From contig CANQYU010000005.1 in the NCBI GenBank assembly GCA_947628145.1, positions 1 through 40,009 on the forward strand: a DNA stretch of 40,009 nucleotides. Direction: 5' to 3'. Position numbers and translations under genes: made by a program. The stretch's first letter is position 1, and every line of letters begins with the position of its first letter. Origin of the DNA: an uncultured Bacilli bacterium. GTDB taxonomy: Bacteria; Bacillota_I; Bacilli_A; RF39; UBA660. Shown piece after piece: positions 23,120 to 31,346 of the stretch. The notes under the pieces were generated by a model. It was given only the letters and a program-made list of their open reading frames with translations. It made no database searches and had not been told where the DNA came from.

Positions 23120-25025
23120 AACTTCCCTCAAAACCCATCGTATTAACATTATTAATTGGGGCATTTGGTTCTATATTTAAATTTTGATTTTGGTCGACTT
23201 TAAGCATATCATCCTGAACCGTATTTATTGTATTACTATTTGGAGAAGCATCATCCCCAATATCCGTTTTAATATCTTTTCTAGAATCCCAATACGCGGA
23301 GACATCACAGCTGGCTGAAAAAGGTCTTGGGTCAGGCATATCGAGTTTACAAATCATTGGTATTTTAAAGGCCGTGCCAAAAGCGACACATGTTCCCGGT
23401 TGTAGAACTTTCATTTTCTCAATTACATCTGAACTTATATTAGGAAGCATTTCTTCAATATATTTAATATCTTTAGGGTGAGTCATTTTAAATATTAAAA
23501 AGTTTTGACATTGGGCTATAACCGTATCACTTATTTCCACTGGTCTTTGACTTATAATATCAAGAATTACTCCATATTTACGACCCTCTTTAGCAATTCT
23601 ATCAAATATATTATAACCAAGTAAAAATACATCATTATCATGTTGAATATATCTATGAGCTTCCTCTAAGAATAAATGAAAAGGTATCGTGGCTCTATTA
23701 GCATTTTCTTTCGAAAAATCAAAAATAATTCTAGAATATATTTTAACTAAAGCTTTAGCATAAGCATCATCTAAAGTTTCTAAGTTAATATTTATTATTT
23801 GTGATTTTTTATTTTGGTTACTAACTAAATTTGTAATAAATTTTGAATAAGAAACGTATTCTGTTCCTGTAAAGAAATTAGCCATATCACTATGTAAAAT
23901 ATTATTTAATCTAACTTTAATTAATTGAGCATCATCATGCATATTTTTATTTTGATTAAATCCCTCACTTATTAAAGTAAACTCTAAAGCTTTGGCTAAA
24001 TCAGCTAAAGTATAAATAGCTTTTTCTGGCTCACTAATTTCTTCCATATTTTCGTCAATAAATTTTAAAATATAATCAGTAATTAATACTTCTTCTCCAA
24101 AATGACCATGAGAATCTATTAAAAAGCATTCACTAAAGCTTCTCGTATATCCTAATCCCGGAATAACCGCATCAAAATTAAATTCTTTAGTATGACAAGT
24201 ATCAATAATAGTAAATATATCATCTTTCTTTTGTCTAGTTGTATTTTGACTATATAAAATTGTAATTAAAGCATTGGCAATAATATTATTTTTATATTTA
24301 TTAGCTTCGGGTGTATCAGTCGCAAATATTTTAGCATATTTAATTGCTCTTTCAATAATCGTTAATTGTGAGTGTTTATCCGCTTGTAATAATATTCCAA
24401 AATCGTCTACTTTCATTAAATTAAGTGGAATATTTATTAATACATCACTTTCGTCTCTAACTTTAGAAGTAACAAATTTATAATTATAATATTCACTAAT
24501 GGTATTTATACTTTTAAAAGCATTTTTATATTCTCCAAAAGAATCAAAAAATATTAAATTAGCATTATAAGCAAGCGAAGATTTATTACTTAAAATATTT
24601 TGAACAATTCTTGATACTCCACAAGATTTACCTGAGCCAGAGTTACCAAATATACACATATGATTAGCAAATAAATCATTTATCGATGGACACACATTAA
24701 AACCTTTATAGGTAGCACTTTTCCCTAAAACAAAATTCTTATTTGATTCTTGCCCAATTAGTTCTAATAATTCGTCTCTATTAATAACTCTAATCGTACT
24801 ATCTAAACTAGCTTTTCTAAGAATACCATTATTATATCTACCATCAATAAATTCGCCTAATAATCTAACCTCAATTTGCTCATCTCTAATTTCGACAATT
24901 TCACCTAAAAGCTTTTGTCCCTCATGTTCAAAAATAAGATGTAAATTTAATAAATCCCCTTTTAATTCTTGATTATTAGCAAGAATTACTTTGTTATCAC
25001 TTATATATAAAATTTTTCCAAACAT
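23118..25025 (-). CDS. HerA-like (DUF87/FtsK-HerA superfamily) ATPase
   Basis: A 635-residue motor ATPase of the HerA/VirB4 group, which normally form hexamers and move along DNA. An N-terminal beta-barrel (HAS-barrel-like, about 1-90) precedes Walker A GNSGSGKS at 127-134. Walker B is FHLFLEEAHRYI, followed by an arginine-rich KEGRKYGVILDIISQRP segment typical of HerA. The last 60 residues are an N/Q/D-rich, low-complexity tail. No NurA nuclease, Sir2 or other defence partner lies beside it, and the neighbours are housekeeping (tex) and secreted proteins. It probably works in DNA repair or chromosome handling, but a solitary defence role cannot be excluded. AAGGTGAT precedes the ATG. Confidence 0.85.
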   Translation of the reverse strand: MFGKILYISDNKVILANNQELKGDLLNLHLIFEHEGQKLLGEIVEIRDEQIEVRLLGEFIDGRYNNGILRKASLDSTIRVINRDELLELIGQESNKNFVLGKSATYKGFNVCPSINDLFANHMCIFGNSGSGKSCGVSRIVQNILSNKSSLAYNANLIFFDSFGEYKNAFKSINTISEYYNYKFVTSKVRDESDVLINIPLNLMKVDDFGILLQADKHSQLTIIERAIKYAKIFATDTPEANKYKNNIIANALITILYSQNTTRQKKDDIFTIIDTCHTKEFNFDAVIPGLGYTRSFSECFLIDSHGHFGEEVLITDYILKFIDENMEEISEPEKAIYTLADLAKALEFTLISEGFNQNKNMHDDAQLIKVRLNNILHSDMANFFTGTEYVSYSKFITNLVSNQNKKSQIININLETLDDAYAKALVKIYSRIIFDFSKENANRATIPFHLFLEEAHRYIQHDNDVFLLGYNIFDRIAKEGRKYGVILDIISQRPVEISDTVIAQCQNFLIFKMTHPKDIKYIEEMLPNISSDVIEKMKVLQPGTCVAFGTAFKIPMICKLDMPDPRPFSASCDVSAYWDSRKDIKTDIGDDASPNSNTINTVQDDMLKVDQNQNLNIEPNAPINNVNTMGFEGS

Positions 25026-25051
25026 ATTATCACCTTAGTCTTTATACTTAA

Positions 25052-25080
25052 ATATTATCATATTATTAATTTTTTTGCAA
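25052..25080 (-). promoter_or_regulatory. Promoter of the HerA-like gene
   Basis: TTGCAA (25075-25080), 17 bp, TAATAT (25052-25057) on the minus strand. Confidence 0.65.
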
Positions 25081-25095
25081 TTTTATATATAAAAA

Positions 25096-25114
25096 AAGTG
25101 TATTTATTACACTT
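25096..25114 (-). terminator. Terminator of the 25117-25806 gene
   Basis: AAGTGTA and TACACTT pair, with a minus-strand run of seven T. Confidence 0.75.
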
Positions 25115-25116
25115 TC

Positions 25117-25806
25117 CTAATTAGTTTTAAATTTCTTAATCGCATATATTTCTGATATTATACTTAATGACATTATTCCTAAATATATTGGTAAATTATC
25201 GCTAGTCCCAGGATTTTTTTCTGGTTTTAAATCATCATACATATCTTGGTTCCAGATAATATCGTCATTAGCTTGGGCAGTTAATACAACATTTTTAGGA
25301 CTAACTACAATTGTTACAGTTTGGTCATCTTTTTTATCGTTATCCCAATCAAATGTCCAAGTATAGGTAATATCTTTTCCTTCTTTAGTTGCTTTAGTTA
25401 ATATATCCTCAGTAATTGCTCCATATACATTTATATAATGTTCGTCACTTTGGCTTTCACTTTTATTACTATCTTGATTAGTCCAGAATGATTTACCTGC
25501 AGTATCACTTGAATAAGTAGCTTCTTTTAATTTAGCTATTGGAACATCTTTAGGGGCTACAACTTTAACACCTAACCAAGCGGCATCTATAGTTCTTCCA
25601 ATTGAAGGTTGTTTAGGAACAATTTTTAATAATGCTGATTCGTAAGTAATCGTTACTTTATTAGTTCCATTGCCCACAACTGTTGGTTTACCTCCTTTAT
25701 ATGAATCATTACTATTTAATACTGTAACATTTTCATAAGTTAACGCATATACTTGAGGTACCATAATTAATAAGAATAATGCCAATATCAAAAATAATTT
25801 TTTCAT
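25117..25806 (-). CDS. Secreted, wall- or membrane-anchored protein
   Basis: A 229-residue protein starting at the ATG at 25804-25806, which has AAGGAGG 8 nt upstream. A longer frame adds 29 unlikely residues. Residues 1-22 are a classical signal peptide ending in VYA. The beta-rich body contains TVTIVVSPKNVVLTA. The C-terminus has NPGTSDN, then a hydrophobic helix (LPIYLGIMSLS...) and a basic end KKFK. That layout is like a sortase sorting signal of the NPxTSD/LPxTG type, but no sortase gene is in the window. I do not recognise the body domain. Confidence 0.78.
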   Translation of the reverse strand: MKKLFLILALFLLIMVPQVYALTYENVTVLNSNDSYKGGKPTVVGNGTNKVTITYESALLKIVPKQPSIGRTIDAAWLGVKVVAPKDVPIAKLKEATYSSDTAGKSFWTNQDSNKSESQSDEHYINVYGAITEDILTKATKEGKDITYTWTFDWDNDKKDDQTVTIVVSPKNVVLTAQANDDIIWNQDMYDDLKPEKNPGTSDNLPIYLGIMSLSIISEIYAIKKFKTN

Positions 25807-25866
25807 TCTTTTTCCTCCTTCTTTTTTGAGATTTTTATTCATCTCTATTTTTATTATGTAAATATT

Positions 25867-25897
25867 TGTCATATTTATACTAAAAAATGTCATATTT
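25867..25897. promoter_or_regulatory. Direct repeat pair TGTCATATTT
   Basis: Exact copies at 25867-25876 and 25888-25897, 21 bp apart (two helical turns), just upstream of an extended -10 promoter and upstream of the divergent secreted-protein gene. A regulator-binding site is plausible. Confidence 0.4.
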
Positions 25898-25900
25898 TTA

Positions 25901-25909
25901 TGTTATAAT
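25901..25909 (+). promoter_or_regulatory. Extended -10 promoter
   Basis: TG, one base, then TATAAT (25904-25909). No clear -35, as is usual for extended -10 promoters. Transcription should start near 25916, at the foot of the structured element. Confidence 0.55.
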
Positions 25910-25915
25910 AAATAT

Positions 25916-26082
25916 ACTAAGGGATTAAATACCACACTTCAAAAGAGGATTAATTAAACCTCACCCCTCTTTTTTATTTTCAAGTTTTGAAAACCAATTT
26001 AATTCCCTGAATTATATTCTAAACATTTGATAATGACGTTTATGTTTCTTGTATCATAAACTACTTGCATTATCCTTTTTTT
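25916..26082 (+). ncRNA. Candidate structured RNA or riboswitch-like leader
   Basis: About 165 nt with layered pairing. P1 pairs AGGGATTAAAT (25920-25930) with ATTTAATTCCCT (25997-26008), with one bulged base. P2 pairs TTCAAAA (25938-25944) with TTTTGAA (25985-25991). P3 pairs GAGG with CCTC inside. Then a terminator-like stem pairs GATAATG/CATTATC and GTTTATG/CATAAAC (26029-26074), followed by seven T. It could be a free small RNA or a leader controlling the 420-residue gene at 26118. I cannot match it to a known family. The T-run can also be read as the spacer of a promoter (TTGCAT 26066-26071, TATAAT 26088-26093). Confidence 0.45.
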
Positions 26083-26093
26083 ATGTTTATAAT
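26066..26093 (+). promoter_or_regulatory. Possible promoter of the 26118 gene
   Basis: TTGCAT (26066-26071), 16 bp, TATAAT (26088-26093). It overlaps the terminator-like stem, so only one of the two readings may be right. Confidence 0.5.
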
Positions 26094-26117
26094 AAAAATG
26101 TTTAGGGGGGAAAAATT

Positions 26118-27380
26118 ATGTTACATCCAGAATTTATGATATATAGTTTATTAGATTTATATATAACCATAAGTGGTGAAGAAAAAATTAATATAGCGAA
26201 CTTAAAAAAAGCTTTTGAAATCTTAACTTTAAAATTTATTACGATGGAAAATATTACTTTCAATTTTAACTTTGATTTAATCTTATATAATTTATGTGAA
26301 AAATATAGTAATTATCTAACTATCGACAATGAAGAATTAATTGTTGATAATTTAGAAGAACTTTTTAAAGAATTAGAAGAAAATATATCTATGGCTGATT
26401 TTGATTACAATATTGACGAATATATTCATAATATTAATATATATGAAGCTTTAAATTTAACTATCCCTTTAGAAGAATATCAAAATTTATTTAAAATAAA
26501 TAATCGTATCATGCAACTATATACTTTAATCGCTGAAAGTGATTATAAGAATAACTTTAAAGAAATACCCCTTTTAATTTCTAAATTACGTAAAACCATT
26601 ACTGACCTTACAAATAAATTAGAAGAATTAACTCTCGATGATTTATTAGGTTTAAAAATGTGTTTTGCTAAATATAATTTATGCTTATCACTTGAAGAAG
26701 AATTATTCACCAATAGTGGTTGGAATATTGCTTTATTTTCTAAAAATCCCACTCAAATGAAAAAATTAAGATATGAACGTTTAGAATATTTAGCTAGTGA
26801 AATGGAATTTAAACTTTTTAATGAAGCCTTAGCCGAGGATGACGAAGAAATCGACTCTTCTTTAATTTATGATAATACTAGTGAATTTTCTATTTTCTTT
26901 ACTTATTATTTATTATACTTAAATAACTATTTAAAAAGACCTTTACCAGATTTTATAAGAGAAGCACTAACTATTAAAAAATATCTCCTTTTAAGTATGC
27001 CTGAACTTAGGCAAGCTGAAAATCACTTTTTAAATCATAACACTATTGAAAATTTAGAATTTCCAAACCTTAATCCGGAAATAATAAGCCCTACCTCTTT
27101 TGAAATATTACTTGAAAAAGCATTTGTTTGTGCGACTAATTTAGATTACTCCGACGAAGAATTAAAAATTAAACCTCATAAATATTATGAAATGGTTTTA
27201 AACGCTTTATTTGTTAAATGTTTTTTAAATTTATGTCAAAATGAAAATAGTAAAAAAGATATTATTAATTTAATAACATCAAGTAGATTTTATAATACTC
27301 CTAAATATTACAACACGACTATAACTCTTATAAATGATATTATTTTTTCTAAAGACATATCTCATTACCGAAATAAATAG
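26118..27380 (+). CDS. Hypothetical helical protein, 420 residues
   Basis: I do not recognise this protein. It is predicted soluble, acidic and almost wholly helical, with no signal peptide and no catalytic motif that I can see. Leucine-rich amphipathic helices run throughout (for example LRKTITDLTNKLEELTLDDL). It may be a scaffold or helical-repeat protein. GGGGGG lies 7 nt before the ATG, and a candidate structured RNA lies directly upstream on the same strand. It is followed by typA on the same strand, which has its own promoter. Confidence 0.7.
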   Translation: MLHPEFMIYSLLDLYITISGEEKINIANLKKAFEILTLKFITMENITFNFNFDLILYNLCEKYSNYLTIDNEELIVDNLEELFKELEENISMADFDYNIDEYIHNINIYEALNLTIPLEEYQNLFKINNRIMQLYTLIAESDYKNNFKEIPLLISKLRKTITDLTNKLEELTLDDLLGLKMCFAKYNLCLSLEEELFTNSGWNIALFSKNPTQMKKLRYERLEYLASEMEFKLFNEALAEDDEEIDSSLIYDNTSEFSIFFTYYLLYLNNYLKRPLPDFIREALTIKKYLLLSMPELRQAENHFLNHNTIENLEFPNLNPEIISPTSFEILLEKAFVCATNLDYSDEELKIKPHKYYEMVLNALFVKCFLNLCQNENSKKDIINLITSSRFYNTPKYYNTTITLINDIIFSKDISHYRNK

Positions 27381-27388
27381 AATAATTC

Positions 27389-27417
27389 TTGTCAAATCCC
27401 CTCTTTTGTGGTAAACT
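27389..27417 (+). promoter_or_regulatory. Promoter of typA
   Basis: TTGTCA (27389-27394), 17 bp, TAAACT (27412-27417). Confidence 0.6.
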
Positions 27418-27450
27418 ATACTAGTTTGAAAAAAGAAAGAAGTGGATTTT

Positions 27451-29253
27451 ATGGAAAAAATCATAAATATCGCCGTGGTTGCCCATGTTGATGCTGGTAA
27501 AAGTACTTTAGTTGATGCTTTATTAGAACAAAATGGGGTTTTTAATGAACATGAAGAAATCGTCGAAAGAGTTATGGATTCTAATGACCTTGAAAAAGAA
27601 AGAGGCATAACTATTTATTCTAAAAACTGTGCTATAAGATATAAAGATTATAAAATAAATATTGTTGATACCCCTGGCCATGCTGATTTTTCTAGTGAAG
27701 TTGAAAGAGTTATTAAAACTGTTGATACTGTTGTTTTACTAGTGGATTCCGCGGAAGGCCCTATGCCTCAAACTCGTTTTGTTTTAAATAAAGCTTTAGA
27801 ACAAAATTTAAAACCAATCCTTTTTATTAATAAAATAGATAAAAAAGATGCTCGTCCTGCAGAAGTTGTCGATATGACTTTTAATTTATTTATGGAATTA
27901 AACGCGACTGACGAACAACTTGATTTCCCAATTATTTATGGTATTGCTAAAAATGGTACTTGCTCTACTAGTTTAAATGAAGAGGGAAAAGATATATCTC
28001 CTCTTTTAGAAACTATTATTAATTTAGTTGAACCTTTTAAAGGTGATGAAAATGCTCCTTTACAACTTCAAATATCTAATTTAGGTTATGATGATTATAT
28101 AGGTCGTCTTGGTGTAGGTCGAATTAATAATGGTAAAATTAAAAGTGGTGAAACCGTCACTTTAGTTAAAAATGAGGGTAAAGTTGAAAGCTTCCGTATA
28201 AGTAAACTTTTTGTTAATGAGGGAATTAAAAGAGTAGAAAAAGATGTTGCTTATTATGGTGATATTGTAACTATCGCCGGATGTGCCGACATCTCTATTG
28301 GTGATACTATTTGTAAACAAGGAGTTATTGCTCCTCTTCCCCCTATTCATATTGAAAAACCTACCTTATCAATGAATTTCTTAGTTAATAATTCTCCTTT
28401 TGCTGGCCAAAGTGGTAAATTTTTAACCACTCGTCATATTAAAGAGAGATTAGAAAAAGAATTAGAAACTAATGTTGGTTTATTAGTGGAAGAAATACCG
28501 GGGACTGATGGCTATAAAGTAAGTGGTCGTGGAGAATTACATTTATCTATCTTACTTGAAAATATGCGGAGAGAAGGCTACGAATTATCGGTATCTAAAC
28601 CTGAAGTATTATTTGAAGAAATAGACGGAGTTAAATGTGAACCATTCGAAAAAGTTATTATTAATGTTCCTAGTGATTATTCCGGAACTGTTATTAATGA
28701 TTTACAAGAAAGAAAAGGTACTTTAGAGGTAATTAATAATAATGACGATAATTATGTTCACTTAGAATTTAGTGCTCCCACTCGTGGTTTAATTGGTTAT
28801 CGTAGTGCTTTTATTACTAATACTAAAGGTGAGGGTGTAATGGTTCGTTCTTTTGATACTTATAAACCTTACGTTGGTCCAATCGCCCATCGTAAAAATG
28901 GGGTTTTAGTATCCATGGAAAATGGTAAAGCTTTAGGTTACTCTTTATGGAACTTACAAGAAAGAGGTACTTTAATAATTGAACCGGCGACTGATGTTTA
29001 TGTCGGTATGATTGTGGGTATTCATAATCGTGATAATGATTTAGATGTTAACCCTTGTAAAAATAAAAACTTAACAAACACTCGTGCTAGTGGTAGTGAT
29101 GAAGCCATTAATTTAACTAAACCTAAAACATTCACTTTAGAAGAAGCCTTAGAATTTATCGAAAGCGACGAATATGTCGAAATAACTCCAACTGCTCTTC
29201 GCTTACGTAAAAAAATTCTCGACCCTAAAGACCGTTTTAGAGAAAACCGTTAA
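27451..29253 (+). CDS. typA: Ribosome-associated GTPase TypA/BipA
   Basis: A 600-residue translational GTPase that acts on the ribosome, chiefly in subunit assembly and stress. G1 is AHVDAGKST (11-19), G2 ERGITIYSKN, G3 DTPGHADF, G4 NKID. MDSNDLEKERGIT, EGPMPQTRFVL and the C-terminal RGLIGYRSAF are specific to TypA. The G1 loop reads AHVDAGKST where many TypA proteins have AHVDHGKTT, a small variation. The ATG at 27451 is preferred over a GTG at 27442, because it gives the usual short N-terminus before NIAVVAHVD. It ends at a terminator shared with the convergent surface-protein gene. Confidence 0.96.
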   Translation: MEKIINIAVVAHVDAGKSTLVDALLEQNGVFNEHEEIVERVMDSNDLEKERGITIYSKNCAIRYKDYKINIVDTPGHADFSSEVERVIKTVDTVVLLVDSAEGPMPQTRFVLNKALEQNLKPILFINKIDKKDARPAEVVDMTFNLFMELNATDEQLDFPIIYGIAKNGTCSTSLNEEGKDISPLLETIINLVEPFKGDENAPLQLQISNLGYDDYIGRLGVGRINNGKIKSGETVTLVKNEGKVESFRISKLFVNEGIKRVEKDVAYYGDIVTIAGCADISIGDTICKQGVIAPLPPIHIEKPTLSMNFLVNNSPFAGQSGKFLTTRHIKERLEKELETNVGLLVEEIPGTDGYKVSGRGELHLSILLENMRREGYELSVSKPEVLFEEIDGVKCEPFEKVIINVPSDYSGTVINDLQERKGTLEVINNNDDNYVHLEFSAPTRGLIGYRSAFITNTKGEGVMVRSFDTYKPYVGPIAHRKNGVLVSMENGKALGYSLWNLQERGTLIIEPATDVYVGMIVGIHNRDNDLDVNPCKNKNLTNTRASGSDEAINLTKPKTFTLEEALEFIESDEYVEITPTALRLRKKILDPKDRFRENR

Positions 29254-29282
29254 AAAAAGGATTAATAAAATCCTTTTTTTAT
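29250..29282. terminator. Bidirectional terminator after typA
   Basis: AAAAAGGATT and AATCCTTTTT pair, with A- and T-runs on both sides. Confidence 0.8.
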
Positions 29283-30901
29283 TGGAACTTAATTCCATTT
29301 TTAGCAATATTACTTTCTCTAATAATTCTTGAGCCATCCGCCCTTAAAACATATTCTGCTTTCATTACATAATATGGATTTTGTTGGTCTAAAACCTCTA
29401 AATTAATAACTATTTGATAACCAACTAAACCTAAACCAGACGTATTTTTAACTGGTATTCTTGATACTCTCCAAACTATATCATCCGTGGAAAATTTAAT
29501 TCCCATAGCTTCTAAATCATTTCTTACTCTAGTATAATCTAAATTAGATAAACTTTCTTCCGGATTACTATTTGGATTAATCGCACAACCATTTTTAGTT
29601 AAATTTACTGATAAAGTATAATAGTTAGTGTTATAATTAGCATCGCCATATTGACAAGTTCCAGTTCCACCATTTCTGACAATAATCTCAACACTAGCAC
29701 TCTTACCTGAAGCCGTCGCTGTTATCTTTACTGTACCCTCTTTTATTCCAGTTATAACTCCATTATTTACTGTCGCAATACTATTATCACTACTACTCCA
29801 AGTAACTGTTTTATTAAGGGCACTACTTGGTTTTACAGTCGCCGTTACAGTTTTACTTTGACCAATATTTAAATACATCGTTTTATAATTTAATGATACA
29901 CTAGAAACCTCCGTTCCCCCTTGGCCAGTAGAAACATTTTCCCAATGAGCAGTTAAAGTAACATTCGTTGTAATTGGTTGACTAAAATCAAACTTATTAT
30001 TTCCTCGATACCAACCTGCAAATTTATAACCATTTCTAGTTGGGGCTTCCGGTTCGGAAATTAAAGAACCATCTTGTACTCTCACGGACTTAACCTCAGT
30101 TCCTCCATTAGAATTAAATGTAACTAAATATAAAAGTCTTTCCGATTTTACAATCGAAAGTTTGGCTTCACATATTTGAGAGTTTCCATAAATATCTTTA
30201 GCCATAAATTTAATTACATAATCTCCTGCCGCGGTAAAAGCTGAATAATCAATGGGCTCTCCCTCGTCATTTACATCCTCGGTAATATAATTATATTCAC
30301 AAGAATAACTAGCATCATCACAAGAAGAAATAAAATCTTCTAATTCATAAGTATCTCCCTCAAATATTTCATAATTATTTACAACTACTTGAGGTGGTTC
30401 AGTATCTACTACTCTTAAATTAATCGTATAATCTTTTCCCAAGACATTTACAGTCATTCCATATTCGGCCGGAGTTTGTAAAGTTACTTTAATACAATCA
30501 AATTCTTCCGTCACATTATCTTCATTTAATATATCTTCATTTTCACTAATAATTCCAAGCACACTATCGGAACAAGCACTTAAATCATAACTTTTCTCAA
30601 ATTCCTCTGGTTCAGTTATTTTAATATCTTTAACATCAATATTCTCTAATTTAGTAAAATAATCGGAAGCATTTGGAACCTCACTGCCCGCTTCGACCAC
30701 TACTACATCTTTAAAAGTAAATGCCGGCTTTTTACTTTCAACTACTCTTCGTTCATGACCTTTAGTTGCCAGTACAACTAAAATAATCACTAAAATAACG
30801 CCTAATGTTGAAGCTCCTATAATAAGCCAAGTATTTTTATTTTTATCTCGAGCCTTTTTTAAATAATTTTCATCAAATATAAATCTTTTTTTTCTTGCCA
30901 T
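29279..30901 (-). CDS. Membrane-anchored surface protein with Ig-like and InlB-type repeats
   Basis: A 540-residue protein with a basic cytoplasmic start and one helix (about 24-46), so most of it should lie outside the cell. In order: a region of about 60-165 with strands and paired cysteines; an Ig-like domain at about 165-252 (DTEPPQVVV, GDYVIKFMAKD); an InlB/Flg_new repeat at about 258-320 (VTFNSNGGT, GYKFAGWY, LTAHW); a BIG_2 domain at about 333-408 (LNIGQSKTVTATVKP, TWSSSDNSIATV); and a C-terminal region I do not recognise. It is likely an adhesion or envelope protein. GGTGAT precedes the ATG. The signal helix is not of the SipW type. Confidence 0.86.
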   Translation of the reverse strand: MARKKRFIFDENYLKKARDKNKNTWLIIGASTLGVILVIILVVLATKGHERRVVESKKPAFTFKDVVVVEAGSEVPNASDYFTKLENIDVKDIKITEPEEFEKSYDLSACSDSVLGIISENEDILNEDNVTEEFDCIKVTLQTPAEYGMTVNVLGKDYTINLRVVDTEPPQVVVNNYEIFEGDTYELEDFISSCDDASYSCEYNYITEDVNDEGEPIDYSAFTAAGDYVIKFMAKDIYGNSQICEAKLSIVKSERLLYLVTFNSNGGTEVKSVRVQDGSLISEPEAPTRNGYKFAGWYRGNNKFDFSQPITTNVTLTAHWENVSTGQGGTEVSSVSLNYKTMYLNIGQSKTVTATVKPSSALNKTVTWSSSDNSIATVNNGVITGIKEGTVKITATASGKSASVEIIVRNGGTGTCQYGDANYNTNYYTLSVNLTKNGCAINPNSNPEESLSNLDYTRVRNDLEAMGIKFSTDDIVWRVSRIPVKNTSGLGLVGYQIVINLEVLDQQNPYYVMKAEYVLRADGSRIIRESNIAKNGIKFQ

Positions 30902-31074
30902 AACATCACCCTATTATCAATATATCATAATATTATCACGTTTTAAGAAATAAAGCTACATTATTTTCATTTTTTTATATTATAATTTTAAGCATTACAA
31001 ATAATATAACTTTTTCTAATATTTTATAAAAAACAATAATAATATAAAATGTAATTAGAAAGAGGTAGTATTTA

Positions 31075-31269
31075 ATGGCATTTAATTTAAATATAGAACG
31101 TAAAGAATCTATAAATAAATGTGTTCGTTTTCCCGTAAACATTATAAATGATATTGAAAAAATCGTCGAGGAAAATAATGTTTCTTTTTCCAAGTTTGTT
31201 ATTCAAGCTTGTGAATATGCTTTAAAAGATATAGAAGAACAAAAAAAGAAGCAAAAAGTAAAAGCCTAA
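31075..31269 (+). CDS. Small ribbon-helix-helix-like protein
   Basis: A 64-residue protein with a strand (INKCVRFPVNI) followed by two helices (INDIEKIVEENN and FSKFVIQACEYALKDI), the pattern of Arc/MetJ/CopG-type DNA-binding proteins. The end is lysine-rich. GAAAGAGGTAG precedes the ATG at good spacing, and a terminator follows directly, so it is a single-gene unit. It could be a small regulator or an orphan antitoxin; no toxin gene is next to it. Confidence 0.65.
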   Translation: MAFNLNIERKESINKCVRFPVNIINDIEKIVEENNVSFSKFVIQACEYALKDIEEQKKKQKVKA

Positions 31270-31285
31270 TTAAAGGCTTTTTAAA
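31259..31285 (+). terminator. Terminator of the small RHH gene
   Basis: AAAGCCT and AGGCTTT pair around AATTA, followed by a short T-run. Confidence 0.7.
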
Positions 31286-31346
31286 TGAATTATTAATTAA
31301 ATGCAATAAATTATTAATTCTATACCAAAAAAAGAATAGTTTAAAT

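Noticed and set aside
25807-25893. Upstream extension of the 25117-25806 gene by 29 residues
   Set aside because: AAGGAGG and a classical signal peptide begin at 25806; the extension would put charged residues before the signal peptide and overlaps the promoter region.
27451-27510. TypA as a Tet(M)-like ribosomal protection protein, because of AHVDAGKST
   Set aside because: The remaining motifs (MDSNDLEKERGIT, EGPMPQTRFVL, RGLIGYRSAF) and length are those of TypA.
27279-27608. Minus-strand 109-codon frame across the start of typA
   Set aside because: It covers the typA promoter and start on the opposite strand; the translation is low-complexity and has no ribosome-binding site.
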